30,398 nucleotides of DNA, from the NCBI RefSeq assembly GCF_001039355.2, contig NW_019773714.1:326089-356486 (forward strand). Direction: 5' to 3'. Every line of letters begins with the position of its first letter. Within the stretch, counting starts at the first letter, position 1. The DNA is from Lingula anatina. Taxonomy: Eukaryota; Brachiopoda; Lingulata; Lingulida; Lingulidae. Of the stretch, positions 1 through 15,200 are shown in pieces. The translations under genes were made by a program, and so were the position numbers. The notes beneath the pieces are model-generated. The model was not told the origin of the DNA and did not search any database. It was given only the letters and a program-made list of their open reading frames with translations.

Positions 1-133
1 TTTTTTTTACATAAGAGCACCAATCTTCAGACATCCCCTGACATCTTAAAATACGTTTTAGATTTAAAGATTTATGCATTTTACATGTGGTTAAGTCTAC
101 TGAAAGTTCTGTGGATTTTAGACTTAATAAATA

Positions 134-497
134 TATTATCATTACCATATAGTTCTTTAATTAAAAGAACTTATCTGACAGGTAACACATACGCCCCAAT
201 TCTCCAAGCTATACTTAATCGGGATATAATAAGTTATATATTTGTTTTTGGAAATGCTTACTTAGATAAGCTTGAGGACTGCAGTAAGTACTTTTGGAAA
301 GATGTTATGATCTCCTGGATTAATATATCATCATTATCATATTACTTTAATTAGAAGAACTTATCTGACAGGTAACACATACGCCCCACTTCTCCAATCT
401 ATATTTAATCGATATATAAGTAATATATTTGTTTTTGGAAATGCTTACTGAGATAAGCTTGATGACTGCAGTAAGTACTTTTGGAAAGATGTTATGA
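134..497. repeat. Tandem duplication, two ~175-bp units at ~190-bp spacing
   Basis: Two head-to-tail copies are visible, roughly 134-310 and 322-497. Both contain the run AAGAACTTATCTGACAGGTA, then ACACATACGCCCCA, and both finish with AGTACTTTTGGAAAGATGTT. The copies differ by scattered substitutions and a few short indels. I see no coding potential in either copy. A satellite unit or an old segmental duplication are both possible. Confidence 0.85.
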
Positions 498-1940
498 CAC
501 GCACGCTAACAAGATAGAAAAATCATTGGATCCTATATGATACAATGACAAATTTAAAATTGGAGGAAATCTTTATAAAGAAATGGAATATGAAAGGCGT
601 TGGGTTTCTGGAGACATTGTTGATTAAACTAGAATTCTAACAAAGGAAGGGTTTGAGCATAAATTTAGCCTACAAAATTGCTGTGGGCACTGATTTTATG
701 GTTTACGCTATTCTATTAAGCACAGGCTCATAAACAAACCACAAATTGATGTTCTGGTGGTAACCCCCTTCCCGTTTTTTCCTCAGTCAGTAGAACTACT
801 TATTTAATGCAGTAAGGGATGAACGACTATTATCAAATTCTTTACAAACTAACTACACGAATCTACCAATTTTATTGCCCTATGCACGAAAGTTAACATT
901 TATAAAGGTTTCCAAAGGTTTCTATCCTTCCTACACCTTCTTAGAGAACTATTTAGTATATAAAGATAAATTGCACTAAAAAATCAAAATTTCACATATT
1001 ATAAATAATATAGGGAAATTGGCCATTCAGTATTTATTTTCTTCCGCAATAAAGTGTATTATCTCCGTTGTTTCAGCGAACCCGTCGTTGAAGCTGTTGC
1101 TTTTTTGCAGTGGATATGTTTTGGAGCTTTCTTCAATCTCATAATAAGTCAGCATTTTGATGAGAAATCGCATATTTGGTATCCCACTGTTTCAAAAATA
1201 CCTTGAACAGCAGGTCGAGGTTTGATCCTAAGCCAACTGATTTCAGCGAGTTCCATATATGTAGGAATCTAAACGTCTAAGGTCAACTCAAGTTTTGGGG
1301 TATCTTCTGACCTTCTCGCACTGTACTTTAACAGGGCACGTAGATCCAAACACAATACCTCTGTCATATTCCTCCAAACCTTTATAGATGGTTCAATATT
1401 GACATATGGATCCACATTTTACTTTCCCATAACCAACATAATTTGACACATAACATCTAGACCAAAAAATGGGAAATCGTAGGGTTTTTCCAAGAAAATA
1501 AAAAATAGGAATATTTCCAAAAAACAGGAACTTGACGTCCTGATTTAATCTAAAACAACAAAGGAAATGGTGAAATAAATGTTTATTTCTTTCAATATGG
1601 GAGATGGAAAACAATTACTGTAATTGTTAAAAATGTTGCAAATCCTGCTTTAGCAGACATCCTAGTGTAAATTGATAAATAGGTATGAAGTATCATTTTT
1701 TAATAAATCTGATAAGAGCAACGGGCCAGTGTCAGCAAAGGCAGGCATTGCTATATATGGATATTGTAACAATACTGGTCTTGTTACATTCTCATGCGTT
1801 AGTCCCAGGGATACTTATTGCTACCTTCGTGCAACTTCCTTATAGGGAAGATGTCAACTGTATAGATCCCACTAATCAAATTCTCATGAAAGAAAGGACT
1901 GCTACGTCCAAATGAAACAGCTAGGCAGCAAAGCTGTCAA
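498..1940. other. Non-coding stretch, no gene seen
   Basis: AT-rich sequence with only short open frames that resemble nothing I recognise and have no splice-compatible partners. I see no RNA gene or clear mobile element here. It lies downstream of the 3' end of the minus-strand UBE2D gene. Confidence 0.5.
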
Positions 1941-2326
1941 ATGTACAGACATAAAGCAAAAATAATGATGACAGTACACAAAAAGGGCTTTTGGCAATGT
2001 TGATGCATTGTTACACAATCACCACAAATTTTAATTATGTACTTCTAGTAACATGATGGATATTCAGAAAATTTGACTGACATCAAACTTCAGGCCCATG
2101 GATGTTCAAGGCCACATTTTAAAAGTGCTAAAAAAATTATGTGTAAAACAAAAATTTTGCATGACTTAAAGCATCCAATCAGGCTTGTTTTCAAGTCATG
2201 CTGTACTTTAGTCCTAAGAATCATTTTTGTAAGTTTCAGAATGAGAAGTGTTTAGAGAGAAAAGTGCACAATGATGTTCATAGCAGGCATAGATGGCTAT
2301 AGTTACAGACACACTGTGTCTGTACA
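1941..2326. repeat. Possible inverted-repeat element (MITE-like) with ATGTACAGACA ends
   Basis: The left end reads ATGTACAGACA (1941-1951) and the right end carries its reverse complement TGTCTGTACAT (2316-2326). The right end is itself part of a near-palindrome beginning at 2305. A related palindrome followed by a similar stretch (ATAGCC, then GTGCACTTTT about 70 bases on) occurs in opposite orientation at 11601-11690, so this is probably a dispersed repeat. No clear target-site duplication was found and no protein is encoded. It lies downstream of the UBE2D stop codon and could be part of that gene's 3' UTR. Confidence 0.4.
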
Positions 2327-2841
2327 TTAAAAAAATGTCCCATATTTCTCTCGGTCTAATTTCTTTTTTGTTCGCTGTGGTCTCTTGTCCATCTTCAAAC
2401 TTTTACAATTTGAAGTTTTCAGTTCAACTTACTGGATGTTCAATGAGAAGAATCTAGTTCTCTTCATAATTGACAGAAAGATTATTTATATATATTGGCA
2501 TTTAAAGTAGAGACTGTACCAACTGCTAAACAGTTCAATCCACGCACATAAACCAGTCTTCCCCATTGGTACACTGGAGAAATTGAACCAAGAAGCCAGT
2601 TCTAATTCCTAAAGAAAAATGTTTCTTCTTCTCACGCTCTCCCATCATTCCACAATGAAGTAAAAACGTTTGTTAAAATTTCCCAAGCAATGATCATCAC
2701 ATTTTATTCTGTGTCAGTATCCATTTATGTTTATTTAAGCATATCTGTTGCAAGATGATCTTTAGATCTCAGACTTGACAGAAAAAAAGGACATTAACAC
2801 TAAGACAAAGAGAAGAAGAATAGGCTACTGCATGTCTCTTC

Positions 2842-5718
<2,877 letters not shown>

Positions 5719-5800
5719 ATTTTATATCTTTTTGACAAAATAGCGGTGAAAGCTCAACTGTCGTTAAATTTGTTTTCTGGAAAGTACCCTCAACTTTATC

Positions 5801-5813
5801 AATATGGCGGAGG
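5801..5813. promoter_or_regulatory. YY1-like ATGGCGG element upstream of UBE2D
   Basis: AATATGGCGGAGG closely matches the YY1 core (AAnATGGCGGC). It lies about 85 bases upstream of the UBE2D start codon. YY1 sites of this kind are typical of promoters of broadly expressed genes close to the transcription start, which suits UBE2D. Function is inferred from position and motif only. Confidence 0.4.
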
Positions 5814-6071
5814 TGTTGGGAAGGTGGCAATTATATTAATACGCTCTGTGTTAAAACAAATATTAAAGATATAAAAACAAACTTATAGCACATCATTTTC
5901 ATCTTAAACGTGCTAAAAGTAGTATGATTTATGTCTGGCGTTCGATTAAATCGTTTTATTTTCAAAATCAAATCAAAATAGGATCTATTTCTAATAGCGC
6001 AGGTAGTAAAAAAAAGGTATTTTCGAGGTAAATTTACTGAAAGTCACACAGGTTATTATCTATTAATATAT

Positions 6072-6073
<2 letters not shown>

Positions 6074-6111
<38 letters not shown>
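6074..6111. repeat. (TG)n microsatellite
   Basis: Uninterrupted TG dinucleotide run of about 19 units, followed by a GA-rich purine tract to about 6175. Confidence 0.95.
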
Positions 6112-6113
<2 letters not shown>

Positions 6114-6815
6114 GCGAGTGAGTGATAGAGAGAGGGAGAGCTAGACAGAGAGGCAGAGTGAGGGAGAGAGATGGGTATTTGCAACAGGTGTATTCAACAG
6201 CATAGAGAATTAATTATATTTCAGTAAAATAAGTTTCGGTAAAAGCTTGTGTTTATATAAGTGTTCAATATATCTGACTTATAAACCCTCTTTTATTCAT
6301 TTAACTGCTTCATGATGTATATATGAAGAACGTTGCAAACTAGAAAACATCACAGACAAAACGTTTAAATCTTCTCTATCAGTGTTCTGTTTTTCTCTTG
6401 ACCTATATGAACAACAATATCGTTTATTCGTTGCTTTGTTTTATGATATTGCATACTTGATATATCGTTACCCACGCAGTGCTTTGCAAGACACCACCCC
6501 CTTCCCCTTTTTCACTTATATATTAGACACCCGAGACCTGTATTACTGTACGTCATTCAGCGGGGAAATTCCCAAAATCTGGCATGACAACATGGATTGG
6601 ATGTCATTTACACATTTTTTCTATTGTGAAAATTCTGATTTAACCATCACACATAGTTTAATGATGATAAATGGTACAAATGATACCAAATGGTCAGAAG
6701 AACTTTTTTTTAATTTGCCAGGGTTTGTCTCATGCACCGGTAGAGGTGTTCCACTCTGCAATCTCGATCCGGTTATTTACCCCGTCAACGAGGCTTATTG
6801 GATGTTTGCTCCTCG

Positions 6816-9181
6816 ATGGCTTTTTACAAATATTTCTTTTTGATTGCGTATTTAAGAGGTATGAACAATTGAATACTTTAGAATTATGGCGTAACCGCGT
6901 TGAACTTGACAAATGCTTTCAAGACTGATGATTCATTGCAATGTGTAAAATAAATCGCTGTACAGATTTGTTCGAACTGTACGGGCGGATCTGTGCTGCA
7001 CCCTGAGCTTCAGAGATAACTTGAAACTTACCTCTACACTATACCCTTGCCGTTTCAAATTGATTCAAAAAGTTTAAAGTTGGTTTAAGAATTAATTTCA
7101 TTTCTCTTCAGTTTTAGTCAGTTCTCACCCTGTAGATTCTGCAGCCTGGGGGAAGAAAACATCCAGGGTCCTTAAGGAAGTGGAAAACTACCAAGGTGCT
7201 TGCTTGATAATATGTCATAAAGATATGTCATTACTATCAAATTGCCATGTTGGAATTAGCATAAAGAATGATGTAGCAGGTTGTCTTGACAGTTGTTATA
7301 TTTTGGCTATATGGAATATAACTTTCACTTTATACACCTAGTGGTTTTGAACTCTGTGAAACAACTGAACTATGTTATTAATTAGATAAACACTAGTATT
7401 TAGGCGTAAAATTGCAGATAACTGGGAACAATTACAGCGGGGACTGCTATTGTTCATGAAGTGATTTGAAAAAAGGGCTTTAATTTAAATGAGTGAAGAA
7501 GATATGGTCAACATTGGGCAACAAAAAAGTAAACCAATTTGCCATCTCAAATGCCTTTCTAATTTATGAATATCAGTGCTTTATTTTTAGCAGTTCTATG
7601 TTATTTGGAATATCTAAGTCATGTAATCAGCTACAAAACTACTTAATCCATTCACACATATACTAGTATTGTCTGTTCTCCCTAGCTAACAACATCCTAT
7701 TGAATCTTACTGATAAAACATAACATTTTCACTTTTTTTTACAGATGTTGCTCAACAGATAATTGATTTCACTGTCAATGGCAAAGGAAAAGGACAGACC
7801 TACAACAGACTTGCTACTTTTACAGATAAATTTGGAAGTCGGATTGCAGGATCCCAGAATTTAGAAAATGCTATAGGTATAATTTTTTTTCATACAACAC
7901 TAAAAGTATTCAGAAGTTTTTGTTAAAATTTCACTCTATATTTGTGCAAATTCTGATTGCCTATGACACAATAGGTGTCATGAAAAATAAATAAGAAATA
8001 AGAAATGTGAAGAAATGACCACTTGAAAGCTTGCCTCAGTTATATTGCCCCTGCAGGGAGGGCCTGTGTGGGAGGTGGGAAATCTATTGGGGGATTATGT
8101 GGCATGCTTTCAAGTGTGCACCATATTTGATCCGTGGCTCAGTTTGTCTGCAGATCAACTGGGTTTTGATCAGAGCCATATATTATCCTTGCAATTGCAG
8201 ACTACATGCTACAGCAGTTAAAGAAGGATGGTCTGCAGAATGTTCACGGAGAAGATGTCATGGTGAGATTGATACTTGTATTAGAACATAAGCAGCCTGT
8301 GAAATAGGAGTTCATTGGATCCGCCCCAGGAGTTCATTGTAACCAGGGGCGGATCCAGAGATATTTTCTGACAGTTTTCCAAATGATCTTTGTTGGACCA
8401 TCCTCCATTTTTAACGTTCTTCTGACAGAAAAAAATGAGATACTCGTCAATGTAAACTTGGAAATCTGACCGTCTTCTGGAAGACACAGAAGACGGCCTC
8501 AGTCTGCCCCTGGTAACAATATAGTCCATATAAAGTGTGACAAGCTTTGAAGCATGTGTAGTCATTAAACACATATGTCATTATCTACTTATGCACTGAA
8601 ATGTTAGTAGTTCTGTTTAAACCAGTGTAGTGTATAGTTTTAGTATTGTAACAAATCAATATGAATGGGCAAAGATATTAAAAGGTTATAAAATTTAGTC
8701 ACCAATGAACAATATGAGGTAATAATAGATACATTGCTCATGAATGCTGTTGTTATTTATGGTTACATGTACCAGTTTTCAATTTTTTTTATCGGTGCCA
8801 CATTGGGTGAGAGGGAATGAGTCTGCCACTATGCTCCTCCCAAGAGTACACAAAATGGCAATGTTGGGATTAGGCTCGTCTGTTGGTACTCCCTCTGGTG
8901 GAATACAAGCTGAAGTTTTAGTTGTGAAATCATTTGATGAACTCAAGAAGAGAGCTGATGAGGTAAAGTTTTTTGTTGTCAAATAGATATAAAAAGAAAA
9001 TGCACAATATTGGGTACATGATAGTTTAGCTGGCAACCTTGTACTGAATTTGAAATAATGAGCAAATCAGAAATTAAAAAAAAAAAGTAAACTGAAAGCA
9101 AAATTAGGAGATCATGTCGACCTTTTAACATGTTGGTAAAAACATTATACATAGTCATACTAATATAAATAGATGTATATA

Positions 9182-9251
<70 letters not shown>

Positions 9252-12200
9252 TGGTGCTGATATTCGTGTTATTATAGGCAAAGGGCAAGATAATAGTGTA
9301 CAACCAGCAGTGGGTAGACTATGGTACATCAGTTGCTTACAGAGACTTTGGGGCTGATAATGCAGCTAAAGTTGGAGGTGTAGCAGCACTGATAAGATCT
9401 GTTGCTCCTTTTTCTATCAACAGCCCACACACTGGCTGGCAGGTGAGTGTGCATGGCCACACCTGGTGTTTTAAGTATCACACACACACACACACCTACA
9501 CACATACGCACTTATTGATAAAGATACTTGGTAGTTGTTGTGTGGTTACTATACCCATTACTTGTACAAGTGATTCTTCTTGGCATCTCCATGTTTTTAA
9601 CAAACTAATTGTTTTTTCTGATCTTTTTTGTTATGGGATGGTGAAAACAGATGCATCCAACTTCATCCCTGTATAAATATTACAGTTAGTGAGTATGTGT
9701 TGTAACGTCCATATGAAGAATGGAATTACACTGTTACGTCTCAGATTTTGATAATGTACAGCAGGCATTAAAAATAGATCAGCCATACCTGAACCTTACC
9801 CTTAATTGAAAATCAGGGAAATGCATTTACATGTACTGGATACAAATGCTTTTACACAATAATTGTGAGTATAGATTGCTGTCAACTTTCCATTGCTTCA
9901 GGACTATAGTAACACAACTAAACGAATACCAACTGCATGTATAACTATAGAGGATGCAGAGATGATGAACAGGATGGCAGACAGAGGTAAGTGTGGTAGG
10001 TGTGTACAGACATTGAAATGTGTTAGAATGCAAGTAGTGATAACTGAGGACAGTGTGATACATGTAGGTGTAAGGTATGTGGCATGAGTTTGGAAGACGT
10101 GACTTAGTGGGAGTGGTGTGGTAGAAGTGGCATGAGAGACGGTCCCATTGGGAGATAGTGATCACAGGGATTCTTGGCTAAATTCTTAATTGCAGTCAAT
10201 ATAATTAGTTTAATTGTCTGGCATGCCCCCTTGCAAAGAAACATGAAGACCATCATGGACCACAAAGTTTTCCTGGCTTTACCCAAGTAGTTTTAGGGGA
10301 CCTACCAGACAATTAAGCAAATTACATTGATGTGTCTTAGCGAGAATCCTTGCTGGGATAGATCAATCCTGCTAGTATGATAACTTCTATTCTGGACACA
10401 GCCATAGTATGGTTTAACACATTTTTAAAACATATTTTTTCTTGCTTAGGCACAAAAATTGTTGTTCATTTGCAAATGGATGCTAAGAATCTTACCCCTG
10501 TGAAGTCAAGAAATACTGTGGCAGAAATTGTAGGATCAAAATACCCAGAACAGGTTTGCACTATAATATGATAATACATATACCATCTTTTTTCTGACAA
10601 TAGTAAGAAAAATCGAAGGAATAGTCATCATTTCCTTGAGTACTTAACAATACTTTTGTATTTTGAAAACATTCCTATTTTCGAAAGGAACCATAAAAAT
10701 GAATAAGACTAATGGTGATGATAATTATTATACTGATAACAGTGTCACTGTTGATATTAAATATTAAAAATCCATTCATTGTTCAATAGATGTACAGTTA
10801 GTTGAAATACAAAGGTGAAAAGAAACATGCAAATCTTTTAAGAAACATGCAAATCTTTTAATTAAAATTGACAAACATCCCAAGTTCTTTTAAATATTGC
10901 CAGATGTTAAACCTAAATATGAAATATAATGCTTCTTTAATTTCACCGATTATTTCACATACCAAGGTTGTTTTGGTCAGTGGCCATTTAGACAGCTGGG
11001 ATGTTGGCCAAGGTGCTATGGATGATGGAGGAGGGGCTTTTATATCATGGCAGGTAGGGGCAGTATCAAGAAAATGCCACTTTCTGCTAGTAAACACATT
11101 GGATGTGACTGTTAAAAATAAGTTGGGTATGAGCAGAATGTGTAACATGAGACAGGAGTAATGTATGAGGTGATACAGGAAAGCGTTTTCATAAAACTGC
11201 TGCAATGTGTCAGGTGTGACAGTTGCATTTGTTAGATTAGACAATGATTGTTAGATTAGACAATGTTTTGTTAAATTGTAGAAATGTTTTACATGAGACT
11301 GCAGAAATGTGTTTAGTGAAGCAGAAGGATATATATTTAAATGACTTGGGCAACATGTATAAATCCTACTTTCTACTGTTTAAGGCCTTATCTACCATAC
11401 GTCAGATGGGACTCAAGCCTAAAAGAACCATGAGGGCTGTGATGTGGACTGCTGAGGTATTACCCTGAATATAGTAACAGATTATAAGAACAAGATATTT
11501 AAATAAACATTAGAAGTTACCAGAGGATTTCTTTGGTTTGCCTGATTATCTGTTATTATTGTGATGGTTTAATATACAGGGATTGGATTCTTCTTTTTTT
11601 ATGTACAGACACAGATGTGTCTGTACATATAGCCGTCACCTGCATCTGTCATCGCTGTCACTGTCACTGAGGCTGTCGCCGTGCACTTTTATTGATAACA
11701 AGATAAATGGAAAATCGTTTTTTCTATGGCTTAAAACTTACAGATCTGATGAATATTCAAAATATGCAGGTCAAGTTCGAAAATCAGCATGATCGGGCCA
11801 TTTTTATGGAAGTTATGCTGTTTTTCACTTTTTTTTTTAGCATATATGCAACACCAATAACACGATAAGTGAAAAAATGTTTTACCTTTTGGCTTGATAC
11901 AGAACTGATGAATATTCATAAAACGTAGGTCAAGTTAGAAAATCGGCATGATTGGGCCATTTTTATGGAAGTTATGCTTTTTTTTTTTTCACTTTTTTCA
12001 GCATTTTCTCCATTTCTTTTTGAGAAGTTTCCATGCAGTATGTACCATTGCCTAATTTCTCTCACGTTTATGACCCTTTTATCAAACTTTGACAATTTCA
12101 GTGGCTTAATTTACTTAAAGTGAGTAAAGATTGAAAGTAAACATTAAGAAGCAGTTGAAAAGCGGCCTTTTGAAATAATAAATGAATGCAAAGGTATTTT

Positions 12201-15200
12201 ATTATGATAAAAGTAATGCTGTAATTGATAAAGGGTAACGAATTTAAAAGAACTTTATTTTGACATATACACAGTGTGTGTTAAAAACTTTTTAGTCTGT
12301 CCACTAACCTTTAGGGCAAGCAAGGCCTAAAAATTTACTAGGCCGAACCAAAAAACACTGGCCCGAATATGATTATTTCATTTTGACAGTTTCCAAATAT
12401 GAAATTGTTTTGAAATTAAAAAAAAAAGATTACGTATATAATGAGGCTTTCAGTTTTCCTAGGAAAATTCCTGCTCTCTCTTTGGTAAAGCTGTCCCTGT
12501 AGAAAATCTAAAAAGTTGTGAAAAATGATGCAAAGTTGCTCCCCTTATGTGTCTCTCAAACTATTCACATCTCATTTCGTTTTCCAAATTTAAAATAACA
12601 TTTATTGAAGATAGCCAAAAAAAGTTAGTGACTAACCTCAGTTTTGAAGCAGAGCTACGATGTACCATAATTTTTCTATGAAAGCCTTATTTTGAGCTTG
12701 AACTGTGGAAGTCATGTGCTTGGAATCCTATGACACTCAGATTCTGGTATCAAAATGCAATTTTATAGAGTCACATTAAGACCTGTTTCCTTTTCTTTTT
12801 ATTTTATAAATTTTTATTTCCAACAATATAGTGCATCACAGTATTATTATGTTAAGCCTTCATATGCATAGTTATGCAATATAAAATGTAAACATGCCAT
12901 TGAAATCAGTAAGCCAAGTAAATGTTCTGGACAAAGAATATGGTGATTAATATTTTTGACATTTTGCTTAGCATTAAAATAGTCTAAAAATTACTACTAG
13001 CCCATTCATGCTAGTGCTTTGTAAAATATAACCTTTTTTAATAGCTCGGTGCCACTTTAGGTGGACAAAAGCCACAGGCCAAAGCCAACAACTCAGACTG
13101 TACATGTGTTATCTCTCATCAATTCTAGCTTCAGGCAGTGACCTTTTATCTTTTCCACAGGTGGTAAAATTTGACATTAAGGTCATAGACACACTTATTC
13201 ACCCCATAGGACCTATGGTAATGTGTGAAAATTTTTGAACAGTTCGTAAACCTCAAACAATCTTAAAATCATTTGTCTGAAGGTTTTTTTGTTTTGTTTT
13301 GTTTTTGGAGATGAATTTCAACCATAAAATTTTTTGAATAATTGTGACTTTCATGGATTTTGATAAGTCGGCCATTGGGCTATTTTCAGGTTCATAATAA
13401 TCTAACAGTCAGCGATGTTGCCCTAACATACCTTTACCTGAGCACTGCCTGTGTGGCCCAAGGTGCAAGATAACAGTCGGTACAGTCGGCTTGGTATGCA
13501 AAACAGTATAGCGTCATCATCATCACCATTATAGGGGTTTCATTAAACTGACATGGACCGGGACTGCGTATGTGCAGTGCAATTCTTAATTACCTCAAAG
13601 GGCCAGAACCGCATATATTGATATCTCAGAAATTTTCTTGTCTTTTGAGTGGTTAATTATGAAAAAAAAGACCATAATGTACATCTGGGTACATGTTGCT
13701 TGTCTCTTATTCTTGCTATTTTAGAGAATGTTGGAATGTAGGTACAGGAGGTAAAATATGATTTTATGGAAGCTTATCTCAAAAACTTATGTATGGCGCA
13801 GATGTACTGTTATACCCAGGCCAACTTCCATGGTGAAGGCCACCTATACACCCTGAATATTTTTGAAAAACAAACTTGGAAACAATACACTAGACACTAA
13901 CTTCAGAGCTCCCATTATCTCAGATCGAATGCTTAGGCAAAGTATGCCAGCAGGACAGTGCAGCTCTGTTATCTTAATGAACCCCCCCCCCCCCCAATGG
14001 TGATGATCGATGCTGTTTTGTGTTGCTAACCAACTCCAAGAGTCATTACCTCACACCTTGGACCACACTCTTATGTGAAAGCATGTACAGTTTTCGGAAT
14101 TACCTACACTTACCTTTTGTACAATATGGTAACTGACACAGATAGTGTATGGAAAAAGTAGCATAGGCCCAAGTGAACAGACAACTTCTGGTCCAAAATA
14201 ACAGAATTTCATAAAATTTGAATGTCTGGAAGTTTTGAGCACCTCCCCTTTCAGGAATTTCTATCAAAACAATCTTTTCCTAATTTTAGTAAATTTCTTC
14301 TGCACAGAAGCCACGGGACATTACCATATGATAGATAAAGTTGCATTTTCAATATAAAGCTGTAAACTTCTCAAGATTATGTACTGTTTGATAAGGGGCT
14401 CTCTGCTGAGCAAGACAACTTTTAAAATGCTTGCATTTTACTTACTGTGGTTGCCTATTTTGGCAAATGTTTCTGAGGGTGCAAAGATATTAGTTTTTCC
14501 ATTTACCCACATATTCAATTCAAGAACATTGAATATGGAAAAGATTGCCATCTTGCTGCGAGACCGTGGGCATGAGGTTACCATGCTGGTTGCAGACCAT
14601 TACAAACCAAAACTTGACCTACATGATGTGAAACTGATCAGATTTCACATTGATGAAACTGAATTTAACAAAGGTGGTGTGATGGATCTTCAGACTGCTT
14701 TTGAAATCATTGACCGTGACCCATTTCTTGCTCTAAAACAATTGGAGGATCTTGATGATCTACTTTGCCACAAACTGTTCAGTGATATTGATACTTTGAT
14801 GCAATTCAGAAACTCGAACTTTTCCCTTTTTTTCTTTGATACCCTTAATATAGCAGCAGGTGCGCTTCTTAATGAGTATTTGAAAGTGCCATCAGTTGGT
14901 TATTGGAATCACGGCTTTTGGAATTTTTGGAATATTTTTCATCAACCAATGTTTTATTCATTCATCCCTAACATTCCTACTGGACTCTCTGACCATATGG
15001 ACTTTTGGGAACGGTTGCACAATTATGAGGTGGAACAAAGTATTAAAAGTTGGCTGGATGATAAGATGGATTATGCAGAAGGCCTAAGATTAAAGTATCT
15101 TCCAGAGGAAAATATTCCACACATGAAGCATGCATATGAGAGGGTTTCTCTTATGATTGCTGCAAATGTTCATTTTGCCTTAGATTACCCCAGACCAGTC

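Larger units (their letters stand above)
5719..6815. promoter_or_regulatory. Head-to-head intergenic region between UBE2D and CPQ
   Basis: This 1.1-kb interval separates the start codons of UBE2D (minus) and CPQ (plus) and must hold the minus-strand promoter, probably both. Its visible landmarks are an ATGGCGG-type site near UBE2D, a TG microsatellite, and an adjoining purine-rich stretch (about 6112-6175). An open frame from about 6382 lacks a proper ATG start and is not called. Transcription start sites cannot be placed from sequence alone. Confidence 0.5.

Noticed and set aside
6382-6843. 153-codon open frame upstream of CPQ
   Set aside because: It opens with GTG rather than ATG, has no recognisable family, and its end overlaps the inferred CPQ first exon in another frame. 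Most likely a chance frame.
9184-9246. Long TG run as a possible Z-DNA regulatory element
   Set aside because: Several similar runs occur in the window without preferred position; an ordinary microsatellite is sufficient.
14379-14426. 16-residue N-terminal extension of UGT
   Set aside because: The second Met is followed directly by the signal peptide, and the TATA box position implies transcription starts after the first ATG.
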